From Streptomyces sp. SID12501 (GTDB lineage: Bacteria; Actinomycetota; Actinomycetes; Streptomycetales; Streptomycetaceae), in the NCBI RefSeq assembly GCF_010550245.1, contig NZ_JAAGLU010000022.1, positions 116,028-180,027 on the forward strand: a stretch of DNA of 64,000 bases, in the 5' to 3' direction. The notes under the pieces are model-generated. The model was not told the DNA's origin, searched no databases, and was given only the letters and a program-made list of their open reading frames with translations. This document shows, piece after piece, positions 41,401-53,400 of the stretch (within the stretch, counting starts at the first letter, position 1; each line of letters starts with the position of its first letter). The translations under genes and the position numbers were made by a program.

Positions 41401-44400
41401 CGGTCCTCGGCCGTGGACGCGGCCTTCGTGCCCTGGCTCCTGGTGCTGCCGACGCTCAGCCCGGGGCCGCTCCGGTCGGTACGGGTGTCCTGCCCCGGAC
41501 GCGGGTATCGCGTGGTGGGGTTGAAGGTGAGGCCGTGCTGCGTGGTGCTGGTCGTGCCGGTGGTGACACCGGCCGGGGTGTGCCCGTGGTACTGCTCAAG
41601 TCCCGTACCCGGTCCGGCGTTTCGGCCGCGCACCCCGCGCAGTTCGTTCGCGTCGCCGCGCGGCCGGGCGGTCAGGGTGACCTCGACCAGACGGGCGCCG
41701 CCGAGCGCGAGGTGGCGGAAGTGGAAGCGCTGGGCGCCGCGCGGGCCGCGTCCGGGCAGGGCACGCAGACCGGCGGTGGAGGTGTAGTCGGCGATCCGGG
41801 AGGCCACGCCGGGCAGATAGGAGGAGTGACCGGGCTGGGTGACGCCCGGCGCCTCGGCCTCGACCAGCGCGGTCAGTTCGGCCCGCAGCCGGTCCCGGCG
41901 CTCGGCGAGGGCGGGCTGTCCGGCGGGGGCGGGGGGCGCTTCCTCGGTGGCCTCGTCGGCCGGTCCTTCGGGCGTGCCGGGGTCCGCCGGGTGGGTGGCG
42001 GGGCCGTCGGCCGGGCCCTCGCCGGGCGCGATGGTGGCCGGACCGCCGGCCTCGGCGCCGACCTCGTCCGGTTCGGCGGCGGGCACCGGCGCCAACTCGT
42101 CGAACTGTGTGACGGACAGCACTGCGGCCAGGCCCGGCTCCCCGGTGCGGGTGAAACGCTGGGGCAGAGGCAGCTCGGCCGGGGCGGGCGACGGGGGAGT
42201 GAGCCCCTCGACGCCGCTGAACCACGCGTCGTACCGGACGAGTTGACCGTCGGTCAGCAGGAACTGCACGGCCTGCGGCAGGTCGACGGCGACAGTGATG
42301 TCAGGTTCGCTGCCGTAACCGAGGGTGTTGCCGACCACGTTACGGGTGCCGCGCCGCACGGTGATCAGGATCGTCGCGTCGGCGCCGACCCGGTGCTCCA
42401 TGCCGCTCTCCGTGGCCGTCCGGTTCACGGCGGTACTGGAGGAGACCGTGCCCGAGTCCTCCGTCCGGCTGGTGTACGTGTACTTCCCGGAGGGCCCGAA
42501 GACGGTGGGCGGGGCCGGTGTCGAGGCCGTCCCGGGGGCGGTCCCGGAGGGGGCGGGAGTGGCGGGCGCCGTGGCGGGTGTCCTCGTCCCGGTGACGGCG
42601 ACCCCGGTCTGGTGTGTGCCGCTGACCGACTTCTGCTGGGCGGCGGAGTCGGTGGCGGCGACGCCGGTCTCCAGGTACTGCTTGGCGCTGTGCAGATGCC
42701 GCGCGTTGTGGAGCACACCGCGGATCTCCAGCGCGTACTCCTGGTCGGCGCCGAGCCCGGGCAGGGTGATGCCCTCGACGACGTACCCGCCCTTGAAGAT
42801 CTGGTGCGCGCGGGCGACGAGGTTGCCCGGGGCCAGCGCGGCCTGCCGCACCTCGGCGGCGACGGTGGTCGGATCGCCGGCGCTCTGCCCGGCCAGGCTG
42901 GAGGCCACCGACCGGGCCGCCCATGCGACCAGCTCAGGGCTCGCCGCACCGACGGCGGCGGCCATGGACCCCAGCCGCCCGGTCTCCGGGTGCCCCGGAT
43001 GGGTGCCCTCGAGGATCTGCCGCAGCGCCTCCTGGAGGACTCCCGAACCGCGGAACACGTCCACGATCGCGTCGTCCGGCAGTTTGACGATCCCTGGCAG
43101 CGGGCTGCCGTCGGGGCCGGTCATGGCCAGCCGTGAGTGATCGGCGTCCACCGGTTCGGACACGGTGTGCGCGGGGGCCGGCGAGGCGGGCTCGGACGCC
43201 GGTTCCAGGGTGCGGTGGTGGGGCACCGCGAGGGTGATGGTGCCGCCCACCGTCCGGGGCGGCGGCCCGGACGGCCTGGCCTCCTCCAGGAGGTTCAGCT
43301 GCAGATCAGCGAGGGCAGCCGTCCCGGGCGCCGGGGAGTCGGGCGGCGCGGACGGGGTCGGGACGGTGTGCTCGGCGAAGCGCACGGCGGGCTCGGCGCC
43401 CGGACCGTCGTACAGGTCGAGCGCGAACAGCGCCGGTATGTCGAAGACCTCGCTGCCCTGACCGGAACCGATGAACAACTGGTCGTGCGCCAGACCGGCG
43501 CCGACCGTGGCCGTGTGGCCGGTCTGCCGGCTGTACGAGTAGTCCGCGGCCCCGCCGAGGGTGCCCGAGCCTTTGATGTACGGAATCGCGAGGCCGGACG
43601 GCCCTTCGGTGTACGGACCCACGGGGCCGGACGGGCCGCCGCCGAAGCCCAGCGACCAGCCGTAGCCGGATGCCTGCTGCTCCGTACCGGCCATGCCGAA
43701 GGAGGCCAGGGAGACGTGCTGGATGTCGGGGAGGGTGCGGGTGTGGGTGCTCGGCAGGGCGGCGGCACCTGTACCACCTGCCGTACCTGTACCACCTGCG
43801 GTACCTGTACCCGTACCTGTGTTCGTGCCCGGGTCGCGGACGGCGGTGAGGTTCAGCTTGATGCGATGGGTGCCCGTGGTGGTGGGCCGTTCCAGCCACA
43901 GGGGGTGGCCGCCGTCGACCATGGCGTCGGTCGCGGCCCGCAGACCCAGGTCGGAGCGGGCCTGCTCGAAGCGCCGCAGATTGTTCAACTGGGCCTGCAC
44001 CAGCTGCTCGTCGGGCAGCACAAGGTTGCGGACGTTCGTCTCCGGCGGCAGGAAACCGTTGGCGCGCAGCCAGACCTCGGCATGCCCGAAGAGCTCTTGA
44101 GGGCCGTCGACGGCCAGCGGGGCCGCGGTGATGCCGATGCTTTCGAGGTTCTCCAGTTCGGAGGGGAGCGCGCGCCGCTCCTCGAGGGCCGGCCGGTGCC
44201 CCCGGGCGGATTCCCGGGTCAGCAGCCGCAGTTGCATTCCGTTGTCCCAGGGCCCGAAGCCCTGCGGGGTCTCGCCGCCACCGGGCCGGACGAGGGTGAC
44301 CGTGTGCCGGACGACGGCGGGGGTGAGGAGATGACTCCGGTTGGTGCGCAGGCCGTGCAGGACAGCGGCGGTGCCGCCGTTGCCGAGGGTGTCGCTGGTC

Positions 44401-47400
44401 TGCCACCGCACGCCGCCCTTGCCGACGAGGCTGCCCGCGACCTTGCCCGACGCGTCGGGGTGCTTCTTCGCGTGGTCTCCGGTGAACGCCGGGCCGACCC
44501 CGATGTCGACCCCGACGGCGTTGGTGATCCTGGCCTGGCCGTCGACCTTCACCGTCTGGATGAGATGGCTCTCCAGGTTGATCTTGGTGTCCAGGCTTTG
44601 GTGTGTGGGTGTTCCCGGTGTGACCGCCGTGGTGACCTTGAACATGCCGATCGCCCGGCCCCGCGAGTCCAGAAGCAGCGGCGAGAAGATGCCGCCCGAC
44701 CGCTGCATGGGCAGGGTTCCGCGCAGCACGGGCTCGGCCAGGAACGCCTCCAGCTCCTGGGCGGAGGAGTCGCTCAGCGTGGACAGCTCGTCGTGGAAGG
44801 CGCTCAGCACGGACTCCAGCAACTGCTGCGGCTCCGCGACGGTGTCGACCCCCCACACCGGCAGATCGTCCAGCCCGGCCGCCGTCGGCAGCGCGGTCCC
44901 GGACGTGTCGGCCACGGCCAGATGCTGCGGGAACCAGACGGTGACCGGCCCGTGGGCCTGCGGCGGACTCCAGTTGACCGGTGGCGCCATCCGGGGCGTG
45001 TCGACCCGAACCTCCCAGTCCGACGTGAACTCGTACGCCTGCGACAGCTCGTTGCTGCGCTGGGCTGTGGTGGTCTGCACGGCCTGGGTGACCGAGGTGG
45101 AGAGCGACAGCTGATTGTGGGTCACGGTGAAGGAGGGCCCGATGTCCACGCCCCGCACCGATCCGGGTGCCGGCACGGGCACCGACCACGACCAGGGCAT
45201 CGGCACGGTACGGACGTTGCCCGAGGACTCCGAATCCCCCGACTCCTGCGCACCGAACCCACGGCGCTCCACGCGGACATCGGGGTCGGTGACGTCGTGG
45301 ATGCCGTAACGAGGCGACGGCACCGGCTCGCGCAGCCCCAACCGTACGTCCACGGTTCGTTCACGGCCGTCGACGGTGACTGTCACCCGGTGGCCCATGC
45401 TGCTGCGCAGATAGGGCAGCGCGAGCACCAGTTCGGCGCCGCCGAGCCGGTCCCGCAACTGGCGGAGCACCGGATGCTCCTCGGCCGTCGGGGCCGGGAT
45501 CCTCAGGGCGCGGAGGATCTGTTGGTGAACGCCGTCCACCACTCGGGCGGGCAGCGGCTCGACCTGTACGAGGCCTACGTTGCCGTCGTGCCGACTGCCG
45601 TAGTCACGCACGAAGGGCGAAAGGGGCGGGGGAGCGAGCGGCTCGGCACCGGGGGCGGCATCGGTATCGGCCTCGGTGCGCGGCGCCGGGGACGCGTCGC
45701 CGATCAGCGCGTTGATCAGGGCCAGGTGGCGGGGGCGCAGGCCGCCGTGGGCGTAGTGCTGCTCCGCATCGGCGGCGGTGGCCTCGGTGCTGACGGACCG
45801 GGGTACGGGGAGTCCGTAGTCGCCCATCAAACTGCCCTGGACTCGGGGGCGTTGGGGTGCGGTGGCGTCGGGGGACTCGTCGCGCAGGCCCAGTTGGTGG
45901 CCGACCTCGTGGACGAAGTCCTGGCCGGTTCCGTCAAGTCGCCAGGTTCGGTGGGAGGTTCGGACACCGGAGGCCGGGTCGGCCAGCCTCACCTTCAGGT
46001 GGGCCTGTCCGCCGGGAGCTGCCGGTATGACGGTGACGTGGATGCGGTCGCCGTTGGGGAGCCGGTGGCCGGGGGTGTTGAAGACGCGTTCGACGCCCGC
46101 TGCCATCCGGTCCCAGACCGCCTGTCGGTCGGCCTCGGGTATGTCGTCGGTGTTGGTGAACTCCACTTCCACCGTCAGGTCGGTGACGGGATCGCCGTCG
46201 TGTGTGAAGCGGCGTACGTCGAACCCGGACCGTACGACGTACTGCGTGACCTTGCCGTTCGCGTCCCTCGGCCGGGACACCGGATCGACCCAGGTGTGCG
46301 AGCGCTCCACGGGGGAGGCGCCGGCACGGGCCGCATCCCACCCCGGAGGGGCCGGCGGCACCGGAGCCGGGGTGTCGGTCTGCTGCCGGCCGGCTGTCGG
46401 CGCGAGCGGATCGGTGCCCTGCCCCTGCCCCGCTTCCGTGGCGAAGACCCTTCCCAGCGCCTGCAGAACCTGGTCGTTGTCCGAATCCTGTGCCTGCGTG
46501 GTCAACCTGCCGAAGTACGCGCCGAGTGGGGAGTCGGTCCGGCCCGCGTCGGCGATCGCCCTCGCGATGACCTCCACCTGCTCCGGAGGCGGGGCCACCG
46601 ACAGTGCGGCGGACTGGGCCCTCAGGGCCTCCAGATGCTCCTCATGGATGCCCGCCACCACCGCCAGCAGCCCGTCACGGTCGGCCGGGGACAACTCGGC
46701 CCACACCTCCTGCAACTCCATCGACCACTTGTAGTCGGGCTTGCCCGGAGGAGCCGGAGCGAGCATGGTGTCGATCGCGCCCATGGCAGGGTGGCCCTCT
46801 CCCAGGACACCCAGGATGACGTGGCGCGTCCTGTCGCCGAGTACGTCCCTGAGGCGGACCAGCTCGTTGTATCCCAGATACAGCGTCACCTCGTCGTCAG
46901 TGGTCTCCGAGGGCAGCGCCCCCAGCACACTGCGAGCGGTCTCCGCCTGGCCTGCATCCCGCCTTGCGGGGAGGTACTCGAACTCCTCGCCCCACTCGCT
47001 CTTGGCGACTATCGCCGCGGTGACCTTCTGCAACTCGTCGACCGCGGCGGAGTCGTCGTCGGTGCCGGCCAGCGGATCGTACGGGGTGGTGTTGGTCCGC
47101 ACCGAGAAGTACGGACGCCCCTGCACCTGAAGCATGTTCGTGGTGTTCGCGCCCTCCGCCACGGCGGGCAGTGTGCCCAGCTGGTACACCTGCCGGAACA
47201 GGCCCTGGGTGAGGTTCCCCGCCTCGACGACGATGACCTCGCCGGGCCTGGCCGTCGCGATCAGCCCGGGAAGCGCGGGGTCGTCCAGCCGCACCTGCGT
47301 GAGCCACGGGGCCTGATGGCGGGGCGCGATGTCGACCGTCGCGTTGCCCAGCGCCAACAGGACGGCGGGCCGGTCGAGTTTCGCGCCGTGTATGCCCTCC

Positions 47401-50400
47401 GCCAGGGCGGCCAGTGTCGAGGCCCGCTCCGAGGGGTGCAGGTTGTGCAGGCCGTACGCCGGCATCAGCTCCATCCTGACGTCCCCGACCGCGTGCGCTA
47501 TGGCCGTCAGACCCGCCGCGCGTTCCGGGGTGGAGGACTGATCGGCGATCATCCCGTCCAGGGCGGCGCCGGTCAGGCGCGGTACCTCGAACCGGTAGAG
47601 GGCGCTGTCCGGGATGCCGTCCGTGTCCTGGAGGTCGGTGACTTCGGTGTCCGCGTCCGGTCCGGTGCGGGTGTAGAGGTAGCGGTGGCCGCCGGTCCAC
47701 GCGTAGGGCTTGAGCACGACCGCCCGGTCCGCGCCGGTGAAGTGCAGGAAGTTGGCGGCCAGTTCGTCGTCGTCGACCAGGGCGTCGTTGGCGGCGACGA
47801 GGACCAGGTGGCCGTTACGGGGCCGACTGGTGGCGTCGTACGCGACGGCCGGGTCGAAGGCGCCCGTCACCCACACGATGCGGTCACGCATGTCGGTCGA
47901 GAGGAGCACGGCGAGGCGCTGTTGGACGTTCTCCGGCGCGATCACGGTGACGCGGCCCTCGTATCCCAGCCCGGTGAGCGAGTCGACCATCATCGTGGCC
48001 GCCGCCTGATGACCGAAGTTCGCCGCGATGTCCACGACGACGGTCACGCCGGGCAGTTCTTCGAGACCGTCCCGTACACGTCGGCGCAGTGCCGCCTCCG
48101 CCGGGGTGACCGGGGCGAGCGGGTCGGCGCCCATGGCGGGGGCCGGGTTGGGACGCGGGGCCGCTGAATTCTCGTCGGGGTCACCGACCAGCGCGTTGAT
48201 CAGGGCCAGATGACGGGGGCGAAGCCCGCCCTGCGCGTAGTCGGATTCCGGGGCGCCGTCGAGGTCGGGCACGGAGACGGAGTAGTCGCCCATCAAACTG
48301 CCCTCGACCTGCGGGCGTTGCGGGGCCGTCGCGTCCCGGGACTCGTCGCGCAGGCCCAGTTGGTGGCCGATCTCGTGGGTGAAGTCGAGTGTCGTACCGT
48401 CCGTGCGCCACACGTGGTGGGAGGTGGGCCGCCCGGTGGACGGCGCCACCAGCTCCACCTTCAGATGGGCGCGACCGCCCGGCGGCACGGGGACGACGGT
48501 GACATGGATCCGGCCACCGCCCGGAAGCCGGTACGCGGGCGCGTTGAACACCTGCTCCACACCGGCGGCCATCCGGTCCTGCACCAGTTGACGGTCCGCC
48601 TCGGACACACCGTCCGCGTGGGTGAACTCCACCTCCACCGTCAGGTCGGTCACGGGATCACCGTCGTGCGTGAAGCGCCGTACGTCGAAACCGGACCGGA
48701 CGACGTACTGCGTGGTCGTGCCGTCCGCCGCCCTCGGCCTGGACACCGGATCCACCCAGGTGTGCGACCGCTCCACGGGGGTGGCCGCGCCGCGTGCCGC
48801 GTCCCAGCCGGGAGGTGACGCCGGCACCGGCTCCGGGGCGGGCTCGCGGTGCCCGGAAACGGTCGCGGGGCGGCCGGTGCCGTCCCCCGGCCTGGCCGTC
48901 GGCGCGAGCGGATCGGCTCCGGGGGCGGGGGGAACAGAGGGCGCGATGTCCGGGGCGGCGCGGTCGCTGCTCGCGGCGGACTCCTGGTCGGTGACGGGCT
49001 GCTCGGCCGCAGTGTCACCCTGGTCGGAACCCGCCCAGGCGGACAGGGGATCGAAATCGTCGAAGTTCCCGAAGTCTCCGAAGTCCTCGTCATCCTCATC
49101 GTCCTCGGCCGCAGCCGGGGCGGGGGGCTGCGCGGAGGCCGAAGTGCTCGCCTCGGGCCGGTGGGTCCTGGGCGGGACGGCGGTGGCGGCGGCCAGCTCG
49201 GGACCGGGGACCTCCGGGGCCGGATGCGCGGACGACGTGCTGACGGCCGGCGCTGGGGAGGCCGTTTCCGATGTCGGGGTCCGGTTGGCGGCACTCGCCT
49301 CCCGCGCGCCCGGGAACAGTGTTCCCAGTGCCTGGAGTACCTGGTCGTTGTCCGGATGCCGGGCCTGCTGCGTCAACCGGGCGAAATAGCCGCCGAGTCG
49401 AGTGTCGGGCCGAGCCGCCTCGGTGATCGCCGACGCGATGGCCGTGACGTGCGCGGGGGCGGGGGCCACCGAGTGCTGCGCCGACTCCCGCCGCAGGTCT
49501 GCCAGATGCCGTCGGTGCAGATCCTCCGCTGCCGCCAGCAACGTGTTCCGCTCGGCCGGGGTGAGCCCGATCCACTCGTCCTCGAGCCTGATCTTCCTTT
49601 CGTAACTCTGCTCACCCAACAAAGGGCCTGCCAGCAGCGAATCGATCGTCTCCTGGTCGGGGCGGCCCGTCCCCAGGGCGTTCGCGACGACGGCGTCGAC
49701 CCCCAGGCCGAAGGCCTCCGAGAGACGGTCCATTTCGTCGACGCCCAGCCACAGCTTCTCCGCGCCGGTGTCGTTGTCCGCCTCCGAGTGCAGGTCCCGC
49801 AGCACCTTGAAGGCGGTCTCCGCCTGACCCGCCATCTTCCACGCGGAAGTGTCCGCCAGCCGCGCTCCCCAGTCACTCTCGGCGGTGAGCGCCTCGGTGA
49901 CCCCCTCCAGCACGCCCACGGCCTTGCTGACGTCCGGGGGCACGGACTCGGCACGGTGGCCGAGCAGGTCGTACGGGGTGTTGTTGGTCCGCACCGAGAA
50001 GTACGGACGCCCTTGTACCTGAAGCGTGTTGGTGGTGTTGGCGCCCTCCACGACGGCGGGCAGTGAGCCCATTCCGTACATCTGCCGGAACAGGTCCTGG
50101 GAGAGGTTCCCCGCCTCGACGACGATCACCTCGCCGGGACGGGCCGCCGCGATCCGCTGGGGGAGCAGGGGATCGTCCAGCCTCAACTGCGTGAGCCACG
50201 GGGCCTGGTGGCGCGGCGCGAAGTCGACCGTGGCGTTGCCCAGGGCCAGGACGACGGCGGGCTTGTCGAGCTGCGCGGCGTGCACGCCCTCCGCCAGGGC
50301 GGCCAGAGTGGACGCCCGCTGCGACGGATGCAGGTTGTGCAGACCGTACGCCGGCATCAGTTCCATCGCGTCGCTGTCAACCGCGTGTGCCACGGCCGTC

Positions 50401-53400
50401 AGACCCGTCTCCCGTTCCGGGGAGAGCGCCGCGGCGCCGATCAGATCGTCCAGCGCCGTGCCGGTGGCAGGCGAGACCTCGAACCGGTACAGGGCGCTGG
50501 GCGGGATACCGGTCCCGCCTTCGAGGTCCGTGACCTCGGTGTCCGCGTCGGGGCCGGAACGGGTGTAGAGGTAGCGGTGGCCGCCGGTCCACGCGTAGGG
50601 CCGCAGCACTATCGCCTGGTCGGAGCCGGTGAAGTGGAGGAACTTGGCGGCGAGTTCGTCGTTGCCGATCAGCGCGTCGTTGGCCGCGACCAGGACCAGG
50701 TGGTCGCGCCGGTCACGGCTGGTGACGTCGTACGTGGCGGCCGGGTCGAAGGTGCCGGGCACCCAGTCGACGCGGTCGTTCGCCGAGGCGGAGAGCAGGC
50801 TCTGGAGTCGCTGCTGCACGTTCGCCGGGGCGATGACGGTGATCCGGCCCTCGTAGCCCAGCTCACCGAGCGACTCGATCATCATGGTGGCGGCGGCCTG
50901 ATGCCCGAAGTTCGCCGCGTCCTCCACGGCCACCGTCACCCCGGGCAGGTTCCTGAGCCCGTCCCGCACCTGCCCCCGGAGGGCCACCTCGTCGGCGGTC
51001 GGGTCGGCCCCGCCGCGCGTCTCACCGATCGCGGTGAGCAGCGCCGGCCGCTGCTCCACGGGGGCGTCGAGCAGGCGGTGCCACAGCGCGTGTTCCGGGA
51101 GACCGTCCGGGACGCTCGACGAGGTGAGCGTGGCGGGCGCGAGCGGGTCGGCCCCGGGAACGGGGACCGGGTCGGAGATGGGGCGGGACTCGGTGGCGAT
51201 GCGCGGCGGGGCGTCGGTGTCGACGTCACTGCCGATGTCGCCGACCAGGGCGTTGATCAGGGCCAGGTGGCGGGGGCGCAGGCCGCCCTGGGTGTAGTGC
51301 TGTTGGACGTTGGTCGCGGTGGCCTCGGTGCTGACGGACTGGGGTACGGGGAGTCCGTAGTCGCCCATCAAACTGCCCTGGACTCGCGGGCGTTGGGGTG
51401 CGGTGGCGTCCGGGTACTCGTCGCGCAGGCCCAGTTGGTGGCCGACCTCATGGACGAAGGCCTGGTCGGAGCCGTCCGTGCGCCACACGTGCTGGGACAT
51501 GGGCCGGCTGTCCGACGTACCGGCCAACTCCACCTTCAGGTGGGCCTGTTGGCCCGGGGATACGGGGGCGACGGTGACGTGGACGCGGTCGCCGTTGGGG
51601 AGCCGGTGACCGGGGGTGTTGAAGACGCGTTCGACGCCCGCTGCCATCCGGTCCCAGACCGCCTGTCGGTCGGCCTCGGGTATGTCGTCGGCGTTGGTGA
51701 AATCCACCTCGACCGTCAGGTCGGTGACGGGATCGCCGTCGTGTGTGAAGCGGCGTACGTCGAACCCGGACCGTACGACGTACTGCGTGACCTTGCCGTC
51801 CGCATCTCTCGGCCGGGACACCGGATCGACCCAGGTGTGCGAGCGCTCCACAGGGGAGGCGCCGGCACGCGCCGCATCCCACCCCGAATGCGCAGGTACA
51901 GGTACAGGTACAGGTACAGGTACAGGCGCAGGTGTCTGCGGTACGTCGTCGATGGTCGGGTCGTAGGTACCGGGCGGCAGCACGGCGGTCGACACGATGC
52001 GGTCCAGGGCCGTCGACTGTGCGTCCAGTTCTACCGGGGGAACCTGCAACAGCTGGGCGAGCCCGGGATAGAGGTTCGGCAGCGCGGGGCTGCCCGCGGG
52101 CTGAGCGGTCGTGGGCCCAGGGTGCCAGTTGGCGTGCGCCTTGCCGATCACCACGACGTAGTCGTCATTGCGGCCGGCCCGGTCGCGCTGCACCGTGAGA
52201 GCCGCGTAGGCGTTGAACTTCACCGCCCGCTCGTGGCTCCCCCAGTCCCCTCGCATCGAGGAGGAGGCGGGGGTGCCGTCCAGGGCGACGACCCGGATTC
52301 CGTGCGCATGGGCGGCCTCCAGGGTCGCCACCAGCCCGGCACCGGGCAACGAGTTGTGCGCGGAGTCGTACAGCGTGGCCATTCTGCGCAGTTCGACGGG
52401 CATGGGCGCGTTGGGCGGAGACTGGAAGTACCTGTTGAGCGAGGGCTGGAAACTGTCGCCGCGCAGCGCCTCCACGTAGACCGTTCCGACACCCTGAGCC
52501 TGGAGCGCGGCCATGTTGTTGATCAGGAAGGGCCAGCTGGTAGAGGCGCTGTGCGTCTCCCCGAGGATCAGACCGTGGTGCACGTTCAGTACGGCGGTGG
52601 CGGCGGAGAGGGCGTCAGGCGCGGTCCCCAGGGCGGTGTCCACCGCGGTGAGGTCCGCCGGGGTCAGCGATGCGGGCCGGTTGTCCGACTGCCGCGTGAT
52701 CTCGCCTTCCAGCGTCCGGGCCCGAGCCTCCTGTCCGCGCCAGAAACCCGCCGGCCGGTAGTCGAGCTGCCCCACCGCCTTCCACCAGTCGGCGTTGTCG
52801 AGCAGCCGCAGGTCCGGATGCGCGTCGTTGATGGGGTCCCTGATCTCGCTCCTGAGCACGGCCCGGGTCATCTGGTCCAGATTGCCGAAGGTGACCGGGT
52901 CCCAGTCGGTCTTGAAGGTGGTTCCGCCCTGGTTGAGACGGATGCCGGGCACCGGCCCGGTCTGGTTGATCGCGCCGCCGATCGCGGTCACCCTCGCGGC
53001 CTCCGCCCTGTCGGGCTTCATCCAGCGGTACGTCTTGTGCACGACGTTCCGCCGGGGCGGATAGACCAGGGACGGCCCGGCAGGGCTCTCCAACAGGTCA
53101 GGTGTCCGGGCCCGGCCGAAACCGAAGACCCCGCCGAGCAGCCGTGGCCGCCGGACGAGGTCGGCCTCGTCGACCTCCGACGACGGCGCGTCGACGCCCA
53201 GCGCCGCCAGATGGTTGATGCTGTCGGTCACCCAGGCATGCGCGTCGTGCAGTTGCCCCTGCGCCTCTGCCGACTCGCGGCCGTGCGAGGTCCCCTGGCC
53301 CGAGGCCCGCACCGCCTCGGCCGCCTCGAAGGCCACCTGCGCCCGCCCCAGCGCGGTCAACGCCGAGCCGTAGTCGGCCAGCGCCTGGTCCGCGTCGTAG

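Noticed and set aside
43137..48167. A 1,676-codon open frame on the plus strand
   Set aside because: It is antisense to the giant gene and has no motifs. The minus strand has the HExxH domains and repeated modules. It is a shadow of high GC content.
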